From positions 1 through 5,074 of the forward strand of contig DAOUYX010000121.1 of the NCBI GenBank assembly GCA_030665925.1: a DNA stretch of 5,074 bases, written 5' to 3'. Of the stretch, positions 1 through 5,074 are shown in pieces; within the stretch, counting starts at the first letter, position 1, and the number at the start of each line of letters is the position of its first letter. The notes beneath the pieces were generated by a model, which searched no databases, was not told the origin of the DNA, and saw only the letters and a program-made list of their open reading frames with translations. The position numbers were made by a program, and so were the translations under genes. The stretch comes from Methanosarcinales archaeon. GTDB lineage: Archaea; Halobacteriota; Syntropharchaeia; Alkanophagales; Methanospirareceae.

Positions 1-624
1 CCCGGAGAAGGATAAATCCATTCCCTTTACTATGTACGGCATATAAATATATTTAGAGGCTTTGGACGCCAATTCCTCTATCTTTGGACCTCCGGGATGG
101 CTGAGCCCGAGGTAACGCGCGAATTTATCCAACGCATTCCCTATGCCGATGTCCAGCGTTTCGCCTAACACGCGGTATCGTCCGGAACGGTATGCCAATA
201 CCTGCGAGTTTGCGCCACTCACGTATAATACCACCGGATCTTTCGCGCCACACTGCCATCTTCCGACCTCTATATGGGCGATGCAATGATTAACGCCGAT
301 TAACGGTATTTTTAACGAGATAGAGAGCGCTCGCGCTGCTGTAGCCACGGTTCTAAGGCATGGACCCATACCCGGTCCTTGTGAGAATGCGATTGCGTCT
401 ATACTGGCTAATGAGAACTCTTCTTCCTCTTCTTTTGCGCTCCGTAAAGCTCGTGAGACTACGTCTTTGAGTTCGGTTGCATGATGCTGTGCCGCTTCTC
501 GTGGATGAATCCCCCCGTATTTAGGCTTATATGTTGATTCCGCTTCGGATAGCACGCTCTCTTCGCTGACTAATGCAGCGCTGAGGTTCCATGCCGTTCC
601 TTCAAGACCAAAAATAAGCGTCAT
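1..624 (-). CDS. kae1: Kae1, KEOPS tRNA N6-threonylcarbamoyladenosine synthase subunit (partial, C-terminus off the window)
   Basis: This is the catalytic subunit of the KEOPS complex (Kae1/TsaD/OSGEP family, ASKHA fold). It transfers threonylcarbamoyl from TC-AMP to A37 of ANN-decoding tRNAs in the cytoplasm. Translating the minus strand from the ATG at 624 gives 208 open codons that run off the left edge; complete archaeal Kae1 has roughly 320-330 residues. Family landmarks in order are an N-terminal GLEGTAWN (6-13), HPREAAQHHA (40-49), a QGPGMGPCLR stretch, the metal-binding HCIAH with His113 and His117, YVSGANSQV, GNALDKFAR, HPGGPKIEE from His176, and DLSFSG at the very end (203-208). The third metal ligand, an Asp near the C-terminus, lies outside the window. 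Some euryarchaea fuse Kae1 to the kinase Bud32, which cannot be judged here. No Shine-Dalgarno sequence precedes the ATG, which fits a leaderless transcript. The gene is divergent from the reductase gene. Confidence 0.95.
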   Translation of the reverse strand, partial: MTLIFGLEGTAWNLSAALVSEESVLSEAESTYKPKYGGIHPREAAQHHATELKDVVSRALRSAKEEEEEFSLASIDAIAFSQGPGMGPCLRTVATAARALSISLKIPLIGVNHCIAHIEVGRWQCGAKDPVVLYVSGANSQVLAYRSGRYRVLGETLDIGIGNALDKFARYLGLSHPGGPKIEELASKASKYIYMPYIVKGMDLSFSG

Positions 625-640
625 TTTTTGTTCTTCGATT

Positions 641-655
641 GCAGTTATACCTAAC
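641..655 (-). promoter_or_regulatory. Candidate TATA box for kae1
   Basis: On the minus strand, GTATAACT at 650-643 lies about 20-26 nt before the kae1 ATG at 624. This is the usual archaeal spacing from TATA box to transcription start if the mRNA begins at or next to the ATG. No ribosome binding site is visible between them, so the arrangement supports a leaderless message. This is inferred from position and composition only. Confidence 0.35.
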
Positions 656-667
656 GTATCCCCTCAG

Positions 668-698
668 TACTTAGAGTAAATATGGTTAAATTTAAGTA
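668..698 (+). promoter_or_regulatory. Candidate promoter (TATA-like box) of the reductase-cupin operon, with nested inverted repeats
   Basis: An AT-rich block at 686-698 contains the perfect 10-bp palindrome TTAAATTTAA (686-695) and the TATA-like TTTAAGTA (691-698). A transcription start about 25 nt downstream would give a leader of roughly 12-17 nt, enough to include the AGAGG ribosome binding site at 726-730. TACTTA at 668-673 is the inverse of TAAGTA at 693-698, so a regulator could bind across the promoter. The match is short and could be chance in AT-rich DNA. Confidence 0.35.
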
Positions 699-735
699 TT
701 TTCGTGTTCACCTTTAACTACATAGAGAGGATCCA

Positions 736-1917
736 ATGAAAGAGGAGAGCTATGACGTTGTCGTGGTAGGTGCAGGGCCTGCGGGCAGTGTAACTGCGAG
801 AACCGCTGCGGAAAAGGGATTAGATGTTCTGTTAATCGAACGGAATCTTGAGATCGGCGTGCCTGTGAAATGCGGTGAGGGCGTAAGCAGAGAAATAGAG
901 CAGTTCGTTGAGATTGATTCCCGATGGATATGTGCCGAGCCGGAAGGGTTTGTCACCTACGGTCCTGGCGGCACGCGGGTGGCATTATTGACTGAAGGAT
1001 CAGAAACAGTGGGCTATGTGCTTGAAAGGCGGCTATTTGATAAGTTCCTTGCACAGCAAGCTGCGCACGCAGGTGCGGAAGTGCGTGTTAAGACGCGGGC
1101 GTATGATGCCATCAAAGAAGACGGATATGTAAAGGGTGTGTATGCAAACTCTGCGGGTGAAGATATTAGTATTCGTGCGGACGTCGTTGTTGGTGCGGAC
1201 GGCGTGGAGTCACGTGTTGGCAGATGGGGCGGTATTGACACAACACTGCCACTGGCAGACGTTGCAACCTGTGCACAGTTCCTTATGTGCAACGTTGAGG
1301 TGAACAACTATTTTGAAAATATCTTTGATCCTGAGATCGCACCAAAGGGGTACGCCTGGATATTCCCTAAGGGTGAAGATTGCGCAAATGTGGGACTGGG
1401 GTTAGGCGGCGATGTTTCTGGTGATCACCATCGTGCACGCGATTATCTGCATGCATTTGTGAATGATAAGTTCCCGGAGGGGAAGGTACTGACAGAGATG
1501 TATGGTGCGGTGCCCTTGAGCGGGCCAGTGTACGAAACGGTAGCAAATGGGCTGATTTTAGTTGGTGATGCGGCACGGCACGTCAATCCTATCACGGGCG
1601 GCGGCATTTTACAAGCGATGCAGGGTGGCGCAATAGCGGGAGATGTCATTGCAAAAGCGGTGCGTGAAAAGAACGTTTCGAAGCGACGATTGATGGAATA
1701 CGAGAAGAGATGGAAGCGAGATTTTGGTAAGGTTTTGGAAGTAGGAATGAGGATCAAGAACATCGTGTTAAACTTGAACGACGAGGACTCCATAAAGTTC
1801 TTCCGCCTCTTATCCGGAGATATAAAGCTGAAGGAGTTCACTGAACGAGCGTTAGTGAAAGAAATGATAAAGAAGAATCCGCGGATACTCATCAGCCTTG
1901 TAAGGATGATCTTTTAA
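736..1917 (+). CDS. Digeranylgeranylglycerophospholipid reductase, FAD-dependent geranylgeranyl reductase family
   Basis: This flavoenzyme saturates the double bonds of the geranylgeranyl chains of archaeal ether lipids (digeranylgeranylglyceryl phosphate and derivatives), the late step that makes phytanyl membrane lipids. It acts at the inner face of the membrane as a peripheral protein. The 393-residue length is normal for archaeal members. It opens with a Rossmann FAD motif GAGPAG (12-17) and the beta-strand-end acidic residue Glu35. Next comes PVKCGEG (43-49), whose Cys46 sits where the family has a conserved cysteine near the flavin. The substrate-pocket signature YAWIFPKG (206-213, the YxWxFP motif) and the second FAD motif GDAARHVNP (277-285) followed by TGGG complete the set. 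There is no signal peptide or clear membrane helix. The ATG is supported by AGAGG at 726-730, five bases before it. A cupin gene follows 16 bp after the stop and is probably co-transcribed. The electron donor (ferredoxin or another) cannot be read from the sequence. Confidence 0.93.
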   Translation: MKEESYDVVVVGAGPAGSVTARTAAEKGLDVLLIERNLEIGVPVKCGEGVSREIEQFVEIDSRWICAEPEGFVTYGPGGTRVALLTEGSETVGYVLERRLFDKFLAQQAAHAGAEVRVKTRAYDAIKEDGYVKGVYANSAGEDISIRADVVVGADGVESRVGRWGGIDTTLPLADVATCAQFLMCNVEVNNYFENIFDPEIAPKGYAWIFPKGEDCANVGLGLGGDVSGDHHRARDYLHAFVNDKFPEGKVLTEMYGAVPLSGPVYETVANGLILVGDAARHVNPITGGGILQAMQGGAIAGDVIAKAVREKNVSKRRLMEYEKRWKRDFGKVLEVGMRIKNIVLNLNDEDSIKFFRLLSGDIKLKEFTERALVKEMIKKNPRILISLVRMIF

Positions 1918-1933
1918 TCTACAGAGGATTTTA

Positions 1934-2275
1934 GTGGAAATGGGTAAAATGAAAATGCAAAAATTCAATTTGCATGAACTATCCGAACAATTCACCGAAG
2001 CGTGGTCGCCGCGAGATATAGTAACGATAAACGATTTTGTGATTCGTGCTGCCAAGTTTGACGGTGCGTACCACTGGCATAAGCATGATGAAGAGGATGA
2101 ACTGTTTCTTGTGTTCAAGGGCAGAATAAAGATTCAAACAGAAAGCGGTGACATCGTTCTCGAGCAGGGTGAAGGTGTCAAAATTCCAAAGGGTGTAGAG
2201 CATCGGCCAGTTGCGCCTGAACCAGCATTTGTGCTTATGTTCGAGCCGGTGAAGTTGAAAAGTAGAGGGGACTAA
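1934..2275 (+). CDS. Small single-domain cupin protein (Cupin_2 type)
   Basis: This 113-residue protein is one cupin beta-barrel, likely a metal-binding cytoplasmic protein of unknown substrate. Cupin motif 1 is complete: HKHDEEDELFLVFKG (49-63) gives His49, His51, Glu56 and Gly63 with the standard HxH-x4-E-x6-G spacing. Motif 2 is GEGVKIPKGVEH (79-90) with Pro85, Gly87 and His90. His49, His51, Glu56 and His90 therefore form a full set of predicted metal ligands. Residues 1-40 are a short leader with no recognised domain. The start is GTG 1934, chosen because AGAGG at 1923-1927 lies six bases before it, nearly the same arrangement as in the preceding gene; ATG 1940 is a possible alternative. 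It follows the reductase by 16 bp, so the two probably share a transcript. A role tied to lipid reduction is only suggested by position. Small cupins of this class include isomerases, dioxygenase-like proteins and sensors, and the sequence does not separate these. Confidence 0.85.
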   Translation: MEMGKMKMQKFNLHELSEQFTEAWSPRDIVTINDFVIRAAKFDGAYHWHKHDEEDELFLVFKGRIKIQTESGDIVLEQGEGVKIPKGVEHRPVAPEPAFVLMFEPVKLKSRGD

Positions 2276-2372
2276 CGCAGTATAAACAGTAGTTTTACAG
2301 ATGTTGGGGATTGTCCTATAATTAGATATTTTGCGAAAAGGAATGCTTATTTTTGGTTATGACAGCCTACTA
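2276..2372. other. Non-coding DNA between the cupin gene and the insertion sequence
   Basis: I see no gene here. The stretch is AT-rich and ends in the left CTAG junction of the insertion sequence. Together with 3544-3746 it would have formed one intergenic region of about 300 bp before insertion. Neither side shows coding remnants that would indicate a gene broken by the element. Confidence 0.6.
2346..2356 (+). terminator. Candidate T-rich terminator after the reductase-cupin operon
   Basis: TTTTT at 2350-2354, about 75 nt after the cupin stop, is the longest T run in this gap. Archaeal RNA polymerase can terminate at oligo-T tracts without a hairpin, and no convincing stem precedes it. Support is weak. 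Confidence 0.25.
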
Positions 2373-2397
2373 GTCTCTCTACAAGTTAGTTTTGGAA
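2367..2397 (+). repeat. Left imperfect inverted end of the IS630-family element
   Basis: This 31-bp segment matches the reverse complement of 3519-3549 at 22 of 31 positions without gaps, counted by hand. The inner part ends in a shared TGGAA, and both copies contain CTAG near the outer edge. If the element starts at G2373, 17 of the inner 25 positions match. The segment also leads into the probable transposase promoter. Confidence 0.6.
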
Positions 2398-2408
2398 TAA
2401 ATTAATAA
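2396..2408 (+). promoter_or_regulatory. Candidate TATA box of the transposase gene
   Basis: AATAAATTAATAA lies about 25-37 nt before the ATG at 2433. No Shine-Dalgarno sequence is seen before that ATG, so a leaderless transcript from this box is plausible. It lies just inside the left end of the element, where IS promoters often sit. Confidence 0.3.
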
Positions 2409-2432
2409 CCTCCAAATTACCATGATAAATTC

Positions 2433-2864
2433 ATGGTTGGAATAAAAATTGGGGAGGAAGAAATAAAATTTCTCAGGGAGTTTGTGAAAAAGGGACGGAA
2501 AAGCGCAAGAGAGCTAACCAGAGCACGCATTCTGCTACTGGCGAACCAGCAAAAAAGGGATACCGAAATAGCAGAAATATTAGGTATCGGTAGGAACACC
2601 GTTTGGAGAACCCAAAAAAGATACCGTGAAGAAGGTCTTCAAAGCGCCCTGACAGAGAAACCAAGGCCGGGGCAACCCCAAAAATACACCGAAAGACACA
2701 AAGCAGAACTCATAGCGCAGGCATGCACTAAATCGCCTGATGGAAGCAAGAGATGGTCGCTCACGTTGCTCACGGAAGAGATGAGGAAGAAGGAAGGGTT
2801 TGAAACAATAAATCGGGAAAGTGTCAGGCTCATTTTAAAAAAAGCCAAACAAAGCCTTGGTTGA
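2433..2864 (+). CDS. IS630-family transposase, N-terminal DNA-binding part (frame 1 of 2)
   Basis: This 143-residue frame encodes the DNA-binding half of an IS630-type transposase, which recognises the element ends. A helix-turn-helix is visible around 43-64 (DTEIAEILGIGRNTVWRTQK), preceded by the family-typical RARILLLA (30-37). A KPRPGQPQKY stretch (76-85) resembles the GRPR-like linker between the two DNA-binding subdomains in Tc1/mariner and IS630 proteins. The second subdomain follows, with RWSLTLLTEEM and ESVRLILKK. The last residues, AKQSLG after Lys137, do not fit the family. Reading one base back from the A7 run instead gives SQTKPWLKRMWCI, which does resemble intact IS630 transposases. 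This frame therefore ends in an out-of-frame tail, and the full enzyme requires joining to the next frame. The ATG at 2433 was chosen because it is the only in-frame ATG near the left end. Confidence 0.88.
   Translation: MVGIKIGEEEIKFLREFVKKGRKSARELTRARILLLANQQKRDTEIAEILGIGRNTVWRTQKRYREEGLQSALTEKPRPGQPQKYTERHKAELIAQACTKSPDGSKRWSLTLLTEEMRKKEGFETINRESVRLILKKAKQSLG
2837..2843 (+). other. A7 slippery heptamer joining the two transposase frames (-1 shift)
   Basis: In the upstream frame the run reads A-AAA-AAA, the classical arrangement for tandem -1 slippage, followed by G. The downstream frame is open from 2804, just after a TGA at 2801-2803, so the run falls inside the 2804-2864 overlap of the two frames. 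Slipping here gives a single product of about 364 residues whose junction matches the family. No strong hairpin follows; only a 4-bp CCAA/TTGG stem with an 8-nt loop (2845-2860) is visible. Transcriptional slippage on the A run, or loss of one A from a former A8 run, would explain the frames equally well. Confidence 0.6.
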
Positions 2865-3526
2865 AAAGGATGTGGTGCATTCAGACGATTGATGCAATAT
2901 TCAGAGCGTGCATGTACGACGTCCTTGACCTGTATGAAGAACCGTACGACCCGAAAAGACCTATCGTCAATCTTGACGAGAAACCAAAGCAGCTTCTCGG
3001 CGAGAAGAGAATATCCATCCCCATGAAGCCGGGAAGCCCTGAAAAATACGATTATGAATACGTCAGGAACGGTACGGCAAACATATTCGTAGCAGTCGAA
3101 TTCAAGGCAGGAAAACGTGTGACGCAGGTCACAAAAAGAAGAACGATGAAGGATTTCGCACTGTTCGTGAAGATACTCGTTGACGAATACCCGGATGTCG
3201 AAGTCATCCGGCTGGTCACCGATAACCTCAATACCCACAAAGAAAAGGCATTCTATGAGACGTTCAGCAAAGAAGAGGCAGAAAGAATCCTGAGCAAAAT
3301 TGAATTCCACTACACACCAAAGCATGCAAGCTGGCTCAACGCTGCGGAAATCGAAATCAATGTAATGGACATCGAATGCACTGGCAGGCGGATCGGTGAC
3401 GAGGAAACACTGACCCAAGAAGTCAAGGCATGGACCAAAAGAAGGAATGATCAAGGAAAGAAGATCGACTGGAAGTTCACGAAGGAGAAGGCTGATAAGA
3501 AGTTGTCCAAGTATTATGTTCCATAA
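2861..3526 (+). CDS. IS630-family transposase, C-terminal DDE catalytic part (frame 2 of 2)
   Basis: This frame encodes the RNase H-like DDE nuclease that cuts and joins the element ends. Counting the TTG at 2861 as residue 1, the first catalytic Asp is Asp39 in NLDEKPKQL, the second is Asp121 in TDNLNTH, and the Glu is Glu163 in HASWLNAAEIE. All three are intact and all flanking blocks are typical of the family (YDPKRP before the first, FHYTPKHASWLN before the third). The frame is unlikely to be translated alone: neither the TTG at 2861 nor the ATG at 2870 has a ribosome binding site, and family similarity extends upstream of both to the A7 run at 2837-2843. The natural protein is probably a fusion in which codons from 2843 onward continue the upstream frame. 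The stop codon lies inside the right inverted end. There are no internal stops, so decay appears slight. Confidence 0.9.
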   Translation: MKRMWCIQTIDAIFRACMYDVLDLYEEPYDPKRPIVNLDEKPKQLLGEKRISIPMKPGSPEKYDYEYVRNGTANIFVAVEFKAGKRVTQVTKRRTMKDFALFVKILVDEYPDVEVIRLVTDNLNTHKEKAFYETFSKEEAERILSKIEFHYTPKHASWLNAAEIEINVMDIECTGRRIGDEETLTQEVKAWTKRRNDQGKKIDWKFTKEKADKKLSKYYVP

Positions 3527-3549
3527 TTAAATTGCCGTGACGCTAGCAG
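3519..3549 (-). repeat. Right imperfect inverted end of the IS630-family element
   Basis: Its reverse complement matches 2367-2397 at 22 of 31 positions, ungapped. It overlaps the last two codons and stop of the transposase. The outer edge contains CTAG at 3543-3546, matching the left junction at 2370-2373. Confidence 0.6.
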
Positions 3550-3746
3550 TAACTGAAGATCAGGATAGCGTCCGTTACGTTCATGTGAAACATAGATCTT
3601 TAATTTGAGGGAAGGGAAAACTCCTTTCTTCACTTCAGCTCGCACATTATCTATTCTCGCATTCATCTATATTCCTCCGTCATTGACTACATGGCATAAA
3701 TTACATAAAAGCTTTTCGATTGCGTATTTTGTTGTTCTATTTAAAA
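3544..3746. other. Non-coding DNA between the insertion sequence and the permease gene
   Basis: About 200 bp with no convincing gene. A frame opening at 3605 exists but overlaps deep into the permease in another frame and resembles nothing recognisable. A small ATGT-GAA-ACAT hairpin and a purine-rich GAGGGAAGGG stretch are present, with no clear meaning. The 3' part probably holds the permease promoter. Confidence 0.5.
3695..3711 (+). promoter_or_regulatory. Candidate TATA-like box for the ABC-2 permease
   Basis: CATAAATTACATAAAAG is the most TATA-like stretch before the permease. A start site about 25 nt after ACATAAAA would fall near 3733, giving a short leader to the ATG at 3747 and lying past the alternative TTG at 3720. 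It therefore favours the ATG start, but only weakly. Confidence 0.3.
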
Positions 3747-4526
3747 ATGAAGGTTATAAGCGGGCAGGCGATCTATGTGCTCTGGCTGAGAGAGATGAAA
3801 GGTATGTGGCGCGCGAAGAGCAGAGTGGTTGGCACGTTAGGAATGCCAATATTCCTACTCGCATTTCTTGGTTTGGGTTTTGGACGGGCGTCAATACCGG
3901 GAATGCCAGAGGGAGTGAGTTATATTGAGTATCTCACGCCGGGGATAATAGGAATGAGCATGCTTTTCAGCTCGGTATTCGCGGGTATTTCCGTTCTCTG
4001 GGATAAGGAGTTCGGGTTTCTGAAGGAGGTGATGGTAGCGCCAGTCTCACGACTTTCCATCGTCTTAGGTAGAACCGCAGGTGGCTCGACTACGTCCTTA
4101 CTGCAAGGGATTATGATCTTGGGATTGAGCACGTCGTTGGGCTTCAAAATTGTAGGCGTGATTCCTGTTATCGGTGCTGTACTCTTCATGTGCCTGATTT
4201 CATTTACGTTCGTTGGATTGGGATTGGTCTTTGCATCGGTTATGCGGGACATGCATGGATTCCCATTGGTGATGAACTTCGTAGTAGTACCGATATTTCT
4301 GCTATCCGGCGCGTTATTCCAGATCCAGGCGTTGCCTTCATGGCTTATCCCTGTTTGTTACATAGACCCGTTAACCTACGGTGTGGACGGTTTAAGAGTT
4401 GTATTGCTCGGCGTAGGAGCATCAGAATTTTCTATGCTACTCGATTTCTTGGTAATCTCCGCAATTTCTATTGGCATGTTGAGCATCGGTTCTTATTTAT
4501 TCGAGCGGACCGAGGTGGAACGGTGA
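3747..4526 (+). CDS. ABC-2 type transporter permease (drug/polysaccharide exporter type)
   Basis: This 259-residue integral membrane protein is the membrane half of an ABC-2 family exporter; the substrate is unknown. The N-terminus has the family pattern of a short amphipathic stretch with LWLREMKGMWRAKSR (12-26), then about six hydrophobic segments near 27-46, 62-85, 112-131, 136-163, 172-192 and 232-252. Between the second and third lies WDKEFGFLKEVMVAPVSR (85-102), matching the conserved D/E-rich coupling region with 'APVSR' found in DrrB/NodJ-like permeases. CYIDPLTYGVDGLR (204-217) is the other family signature. I chose the ATG at 3747 because a TTG start at 3720 would add nine residues without a ribosome binding site and overlap the probable transcription start; TTG remains possible. 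No ATP-binding protein gene lies in the window, though the cognate ATPase is usually the adjacent gene. NadE follows 89 bp downstream in the same direction. Confidence 0.9.
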   Translation: MKVISGQAIYVLWLREMKGMWRAKSRVVGTLGMPIFLLAFLGLGFGRASIPGMPEGVSYIEYLTPGIIGMSMLFSSVFAGISVLWDKEFGFLKEVMVAPVSRLSIVLGRTAGGSTTSLLQGIMILGLSTSLGFKIVGVIPVIGAVLFMCLISFTFVGLGLVFASVMRDMHGFPLVMNFVVVPIFLLSGALFQIQALPSWLIPVCYIDPLTYGVDGLRVVLLGVGASEFSMLLDFLVISAISIGMLSIGSYLFERTEVER

Positions 4527-4529
4527 TTA

Positions 4530-4543
4530 AATCTTTTTACTTT
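4530..4543 (+). terminator. Candidate T-rich terminator after the permease
   Basis: TCTTTTTACTTT directly after the permease stop resembles archaeal oligo-T termination sites. No hairpin precedes it. It would separate the permease transcript from nadE. Confidence 0.35.
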
Positions 4544-4585
4544 GTACGCACTACAACTACAACAATAACTAACTGTGCTTCCTGA

Positions 4586-4596
4586 TGTAAATGTAA
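4586..4596 (+). promoter_or_regulatory. Candidate TATA-like box for nadE
   Basis: TGTAAATGTAA lies 20-30 nt before the nadE ATG at 4616. This spacing would make the nadE transcript nearly leaderless, in line with the lack of a good ribosome binding site there. The box is a poor match to the archaeal consensus. Confidence 0.25.
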
Positions 4597-4615
4597 GCAG
4601 AGTACGGAAAAAAGC

Positions 4616-5074
4616 ATGTATCCATCTGATCTGGCATCGAGAATAAGCGAATGGATAAGGGAACGAGTGAATGAGGCAGGTGCTCAAGGCGTGGTCTTGG
4701 GAATGAGTGGCGGGCTCGACTCATCCGTCGCCGCAGTGTTATGTAAAAACGCGTTTCCCGATACCACGCTTGGTTTGATAATGCCCTGCGTTTCACGTAA
4801 AGAAGATGTAAAGCATGCGAAGATGGTCGCCACTCAGTTGGGAATAGAGACGAAGGAGATAGACCTTTCTCAGATCTTTACCGTCTTATTAAAGAGATTA
4901 GAAGTCGAAGAGCGAGAGAACGATGGCGATGCGAAAAGAACAATAGATAAAGATATAAATGTAGAGATCGCAGTTGCTAACCTCAAACCGCGTCTCAGGA
5001 TGATTTGCCTTTATTACTTCGCCAATAAACGTAACTATCTGGTAGTAGGTACAGGGAACAAGAGCGAGCTATCT
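4616..5074 (+). CDS. nadE: NH3-dependent NAD+ synthetase (partial, C-terminus off the window)
   Basis: NadE adenylates nicotinic acid adenine dinucleotide with ATP and then amidates it with ammonia to give NAD+, the last step of NAD+ synthesis, in the cytoplasm. The 153 codons present include the PP-loop ATP motif SGGLDSS (31-37), preceded by GVVLGMS. Farther along are the family blocks ANLKPRLRM and YYFANKRNYLVVGTGNKSEL, whose GTGNKSE (145-151) is a hallmark of the synthetase. The short N-terminus with no nitrilase-type glutaminase domain marks the ammonia-dependent form common in archaea. An insert rich in charged residues between them (EVEERENDGDAKR) is variable in the family. Full-length proteins have roughly 250-270 residues, so about 100 are missing beyond the edge. 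The ATG at 4616 is the first in frame after a stop at 4583-4585, so the start is well fixed. There is no strong Shine-Dalgarno sequence. Confidence 0.95.
   Translation, partial: MYPSDLASRISEWIRERVNEAGAQGVVLGMSGGLDSSVAAVLCKNAFPDTTLGLIMPCVSRKEDVKHAKMVATQLGIETKEIDLSQIFTVLLKRLEVEERENDGDAKRTIDKDINVEIAVANLKPRLRMICLYYFANKRNYLVVGTGNKSELS

Larger units (their letters stand above)
2373..3543 (+). mobile_element. IS630-family insertion sequence, about 1.17 kb, apparently complete
   Basis: The element holds a two-frame IS630/Tc1-mariner type transposase flanked by imperfect inverted ends. Both junctions read CTAG: C2370-TA(2371-2372)-G2373 on the left and C3543-TA(3544-3545)-G3546 on the right. Removing one TA and everything between restores a single CTAG across the flanks. 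IS630 itself is known to insert into CTAG and duplicate TA, so these boundaries agree with family behaviour. The length of 1171 bp is typical. The left end lies 60 bp before the transposase start and the right end overlaps the transposase stop, as is common in compact IS elements. It sits in an intergenic region, so no visible host gene was broken. All catalytic residues are present, so it may be active or recently active if the two frames can be joined. The family call is firm; exact ends are inferred from one copy. Confidence 0.85.

Noticed and set aside
2276..2432. Possible remnant of an ABC ATPase or other gene interrupted by the insertion sequence
   Set aside because: No frame on either strand here carries Walker, signature or other recognisable motifs, and the sequence looks intergenic.
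2845..2860. Possible stimulatory hairpin after the slippery A run (CCAA paired with TTGG)
   Set aside because: Only four base pairs with an eight-base loop; too weak to claim as a frameshift stimulator.
2639..3454. A long minus-strand open frame (271 codons) across the transposase
   Set aside because: It lies antisense to both well-supported transposase frames and its protein is cysteine- and phenylalanine-rich without any family resemblance. It arises from codon use on the other strand.
3578..3595. Small hairpin ATGT-GAA-ACAT in the gap after the insertion sequence
   Set aside because: A four-base-pair stem is expected by chance, and there is no T tract or promoter placing it in a transcript.
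3605..3928. A 107-codon plus-strand open frame overlapping the start of the permease gene
   Set aside because: Its product has no recognisable domain, and more than half of it lies out of frame over the clearly real permease, so it is best explained as a shadow.
4550..4575. Repetitive ACTACA/ACAACA/ACTAAC stretch between the permease and nadE
   Set aside because: It is short low-complexity sequence with no regular unit, spacing or symmetry that would suggest an array or binding site.

Overview
The window looks like an archaeal, probably euryarchaeal, chromosome segment. It carries a Kae1-type tRNA-modification gene, a geranylgeranyl reductase for archaeal ether lipids, AT-rich TATA-like boxes before several genes, and short or apparently absent mRNA leaders. 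The mixed, moderate base composition and the gene set would fit a methanogen or a methane- or alkane-oxidising relative. That placement is inference; no species can be named from the sequence alone.

Layout, left to right: (1) the N-terminal two thirds of kae1 on the minus strand, cut by the left edge. (2) A divergent promoter region of about 110 bp. (3) A rightward pair, a digeranylgeranylglycerophospholipid reductase followed 16 bp later by a small one-domain cupin, both with AGAGG ribosome binding sites. (4) An apparently complete IS630-family insertion sequence of about 1.17 kb. Its transposase is split over two overlapping frames joined at a run of seven A, it has imperfect inverted ends, and the junctions fit insertion into a CTAG site with TA duplication. 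(5) About 200 bp of non-coding DNA. (6) An ABC-2 type membrane permease with no ATPase partner in the window. (7) The N-terminal half or more of NH3-dependent NAD+ synthetase (nadE), cut by the right edge.

The host genes are mostly housekeeping: tRNA t6A modification, membrane lipid saturation, NAD+ synthesis and an export permease. They do not form one pathway; only the reductase and cupin look like an operon. The most informative features are the structure of the insertion sequence (frame junction, ends, target site) and the lone permease beside it. I see no CRISPR array, tRNA, rRNA or clear new defence or biosynthetic system.
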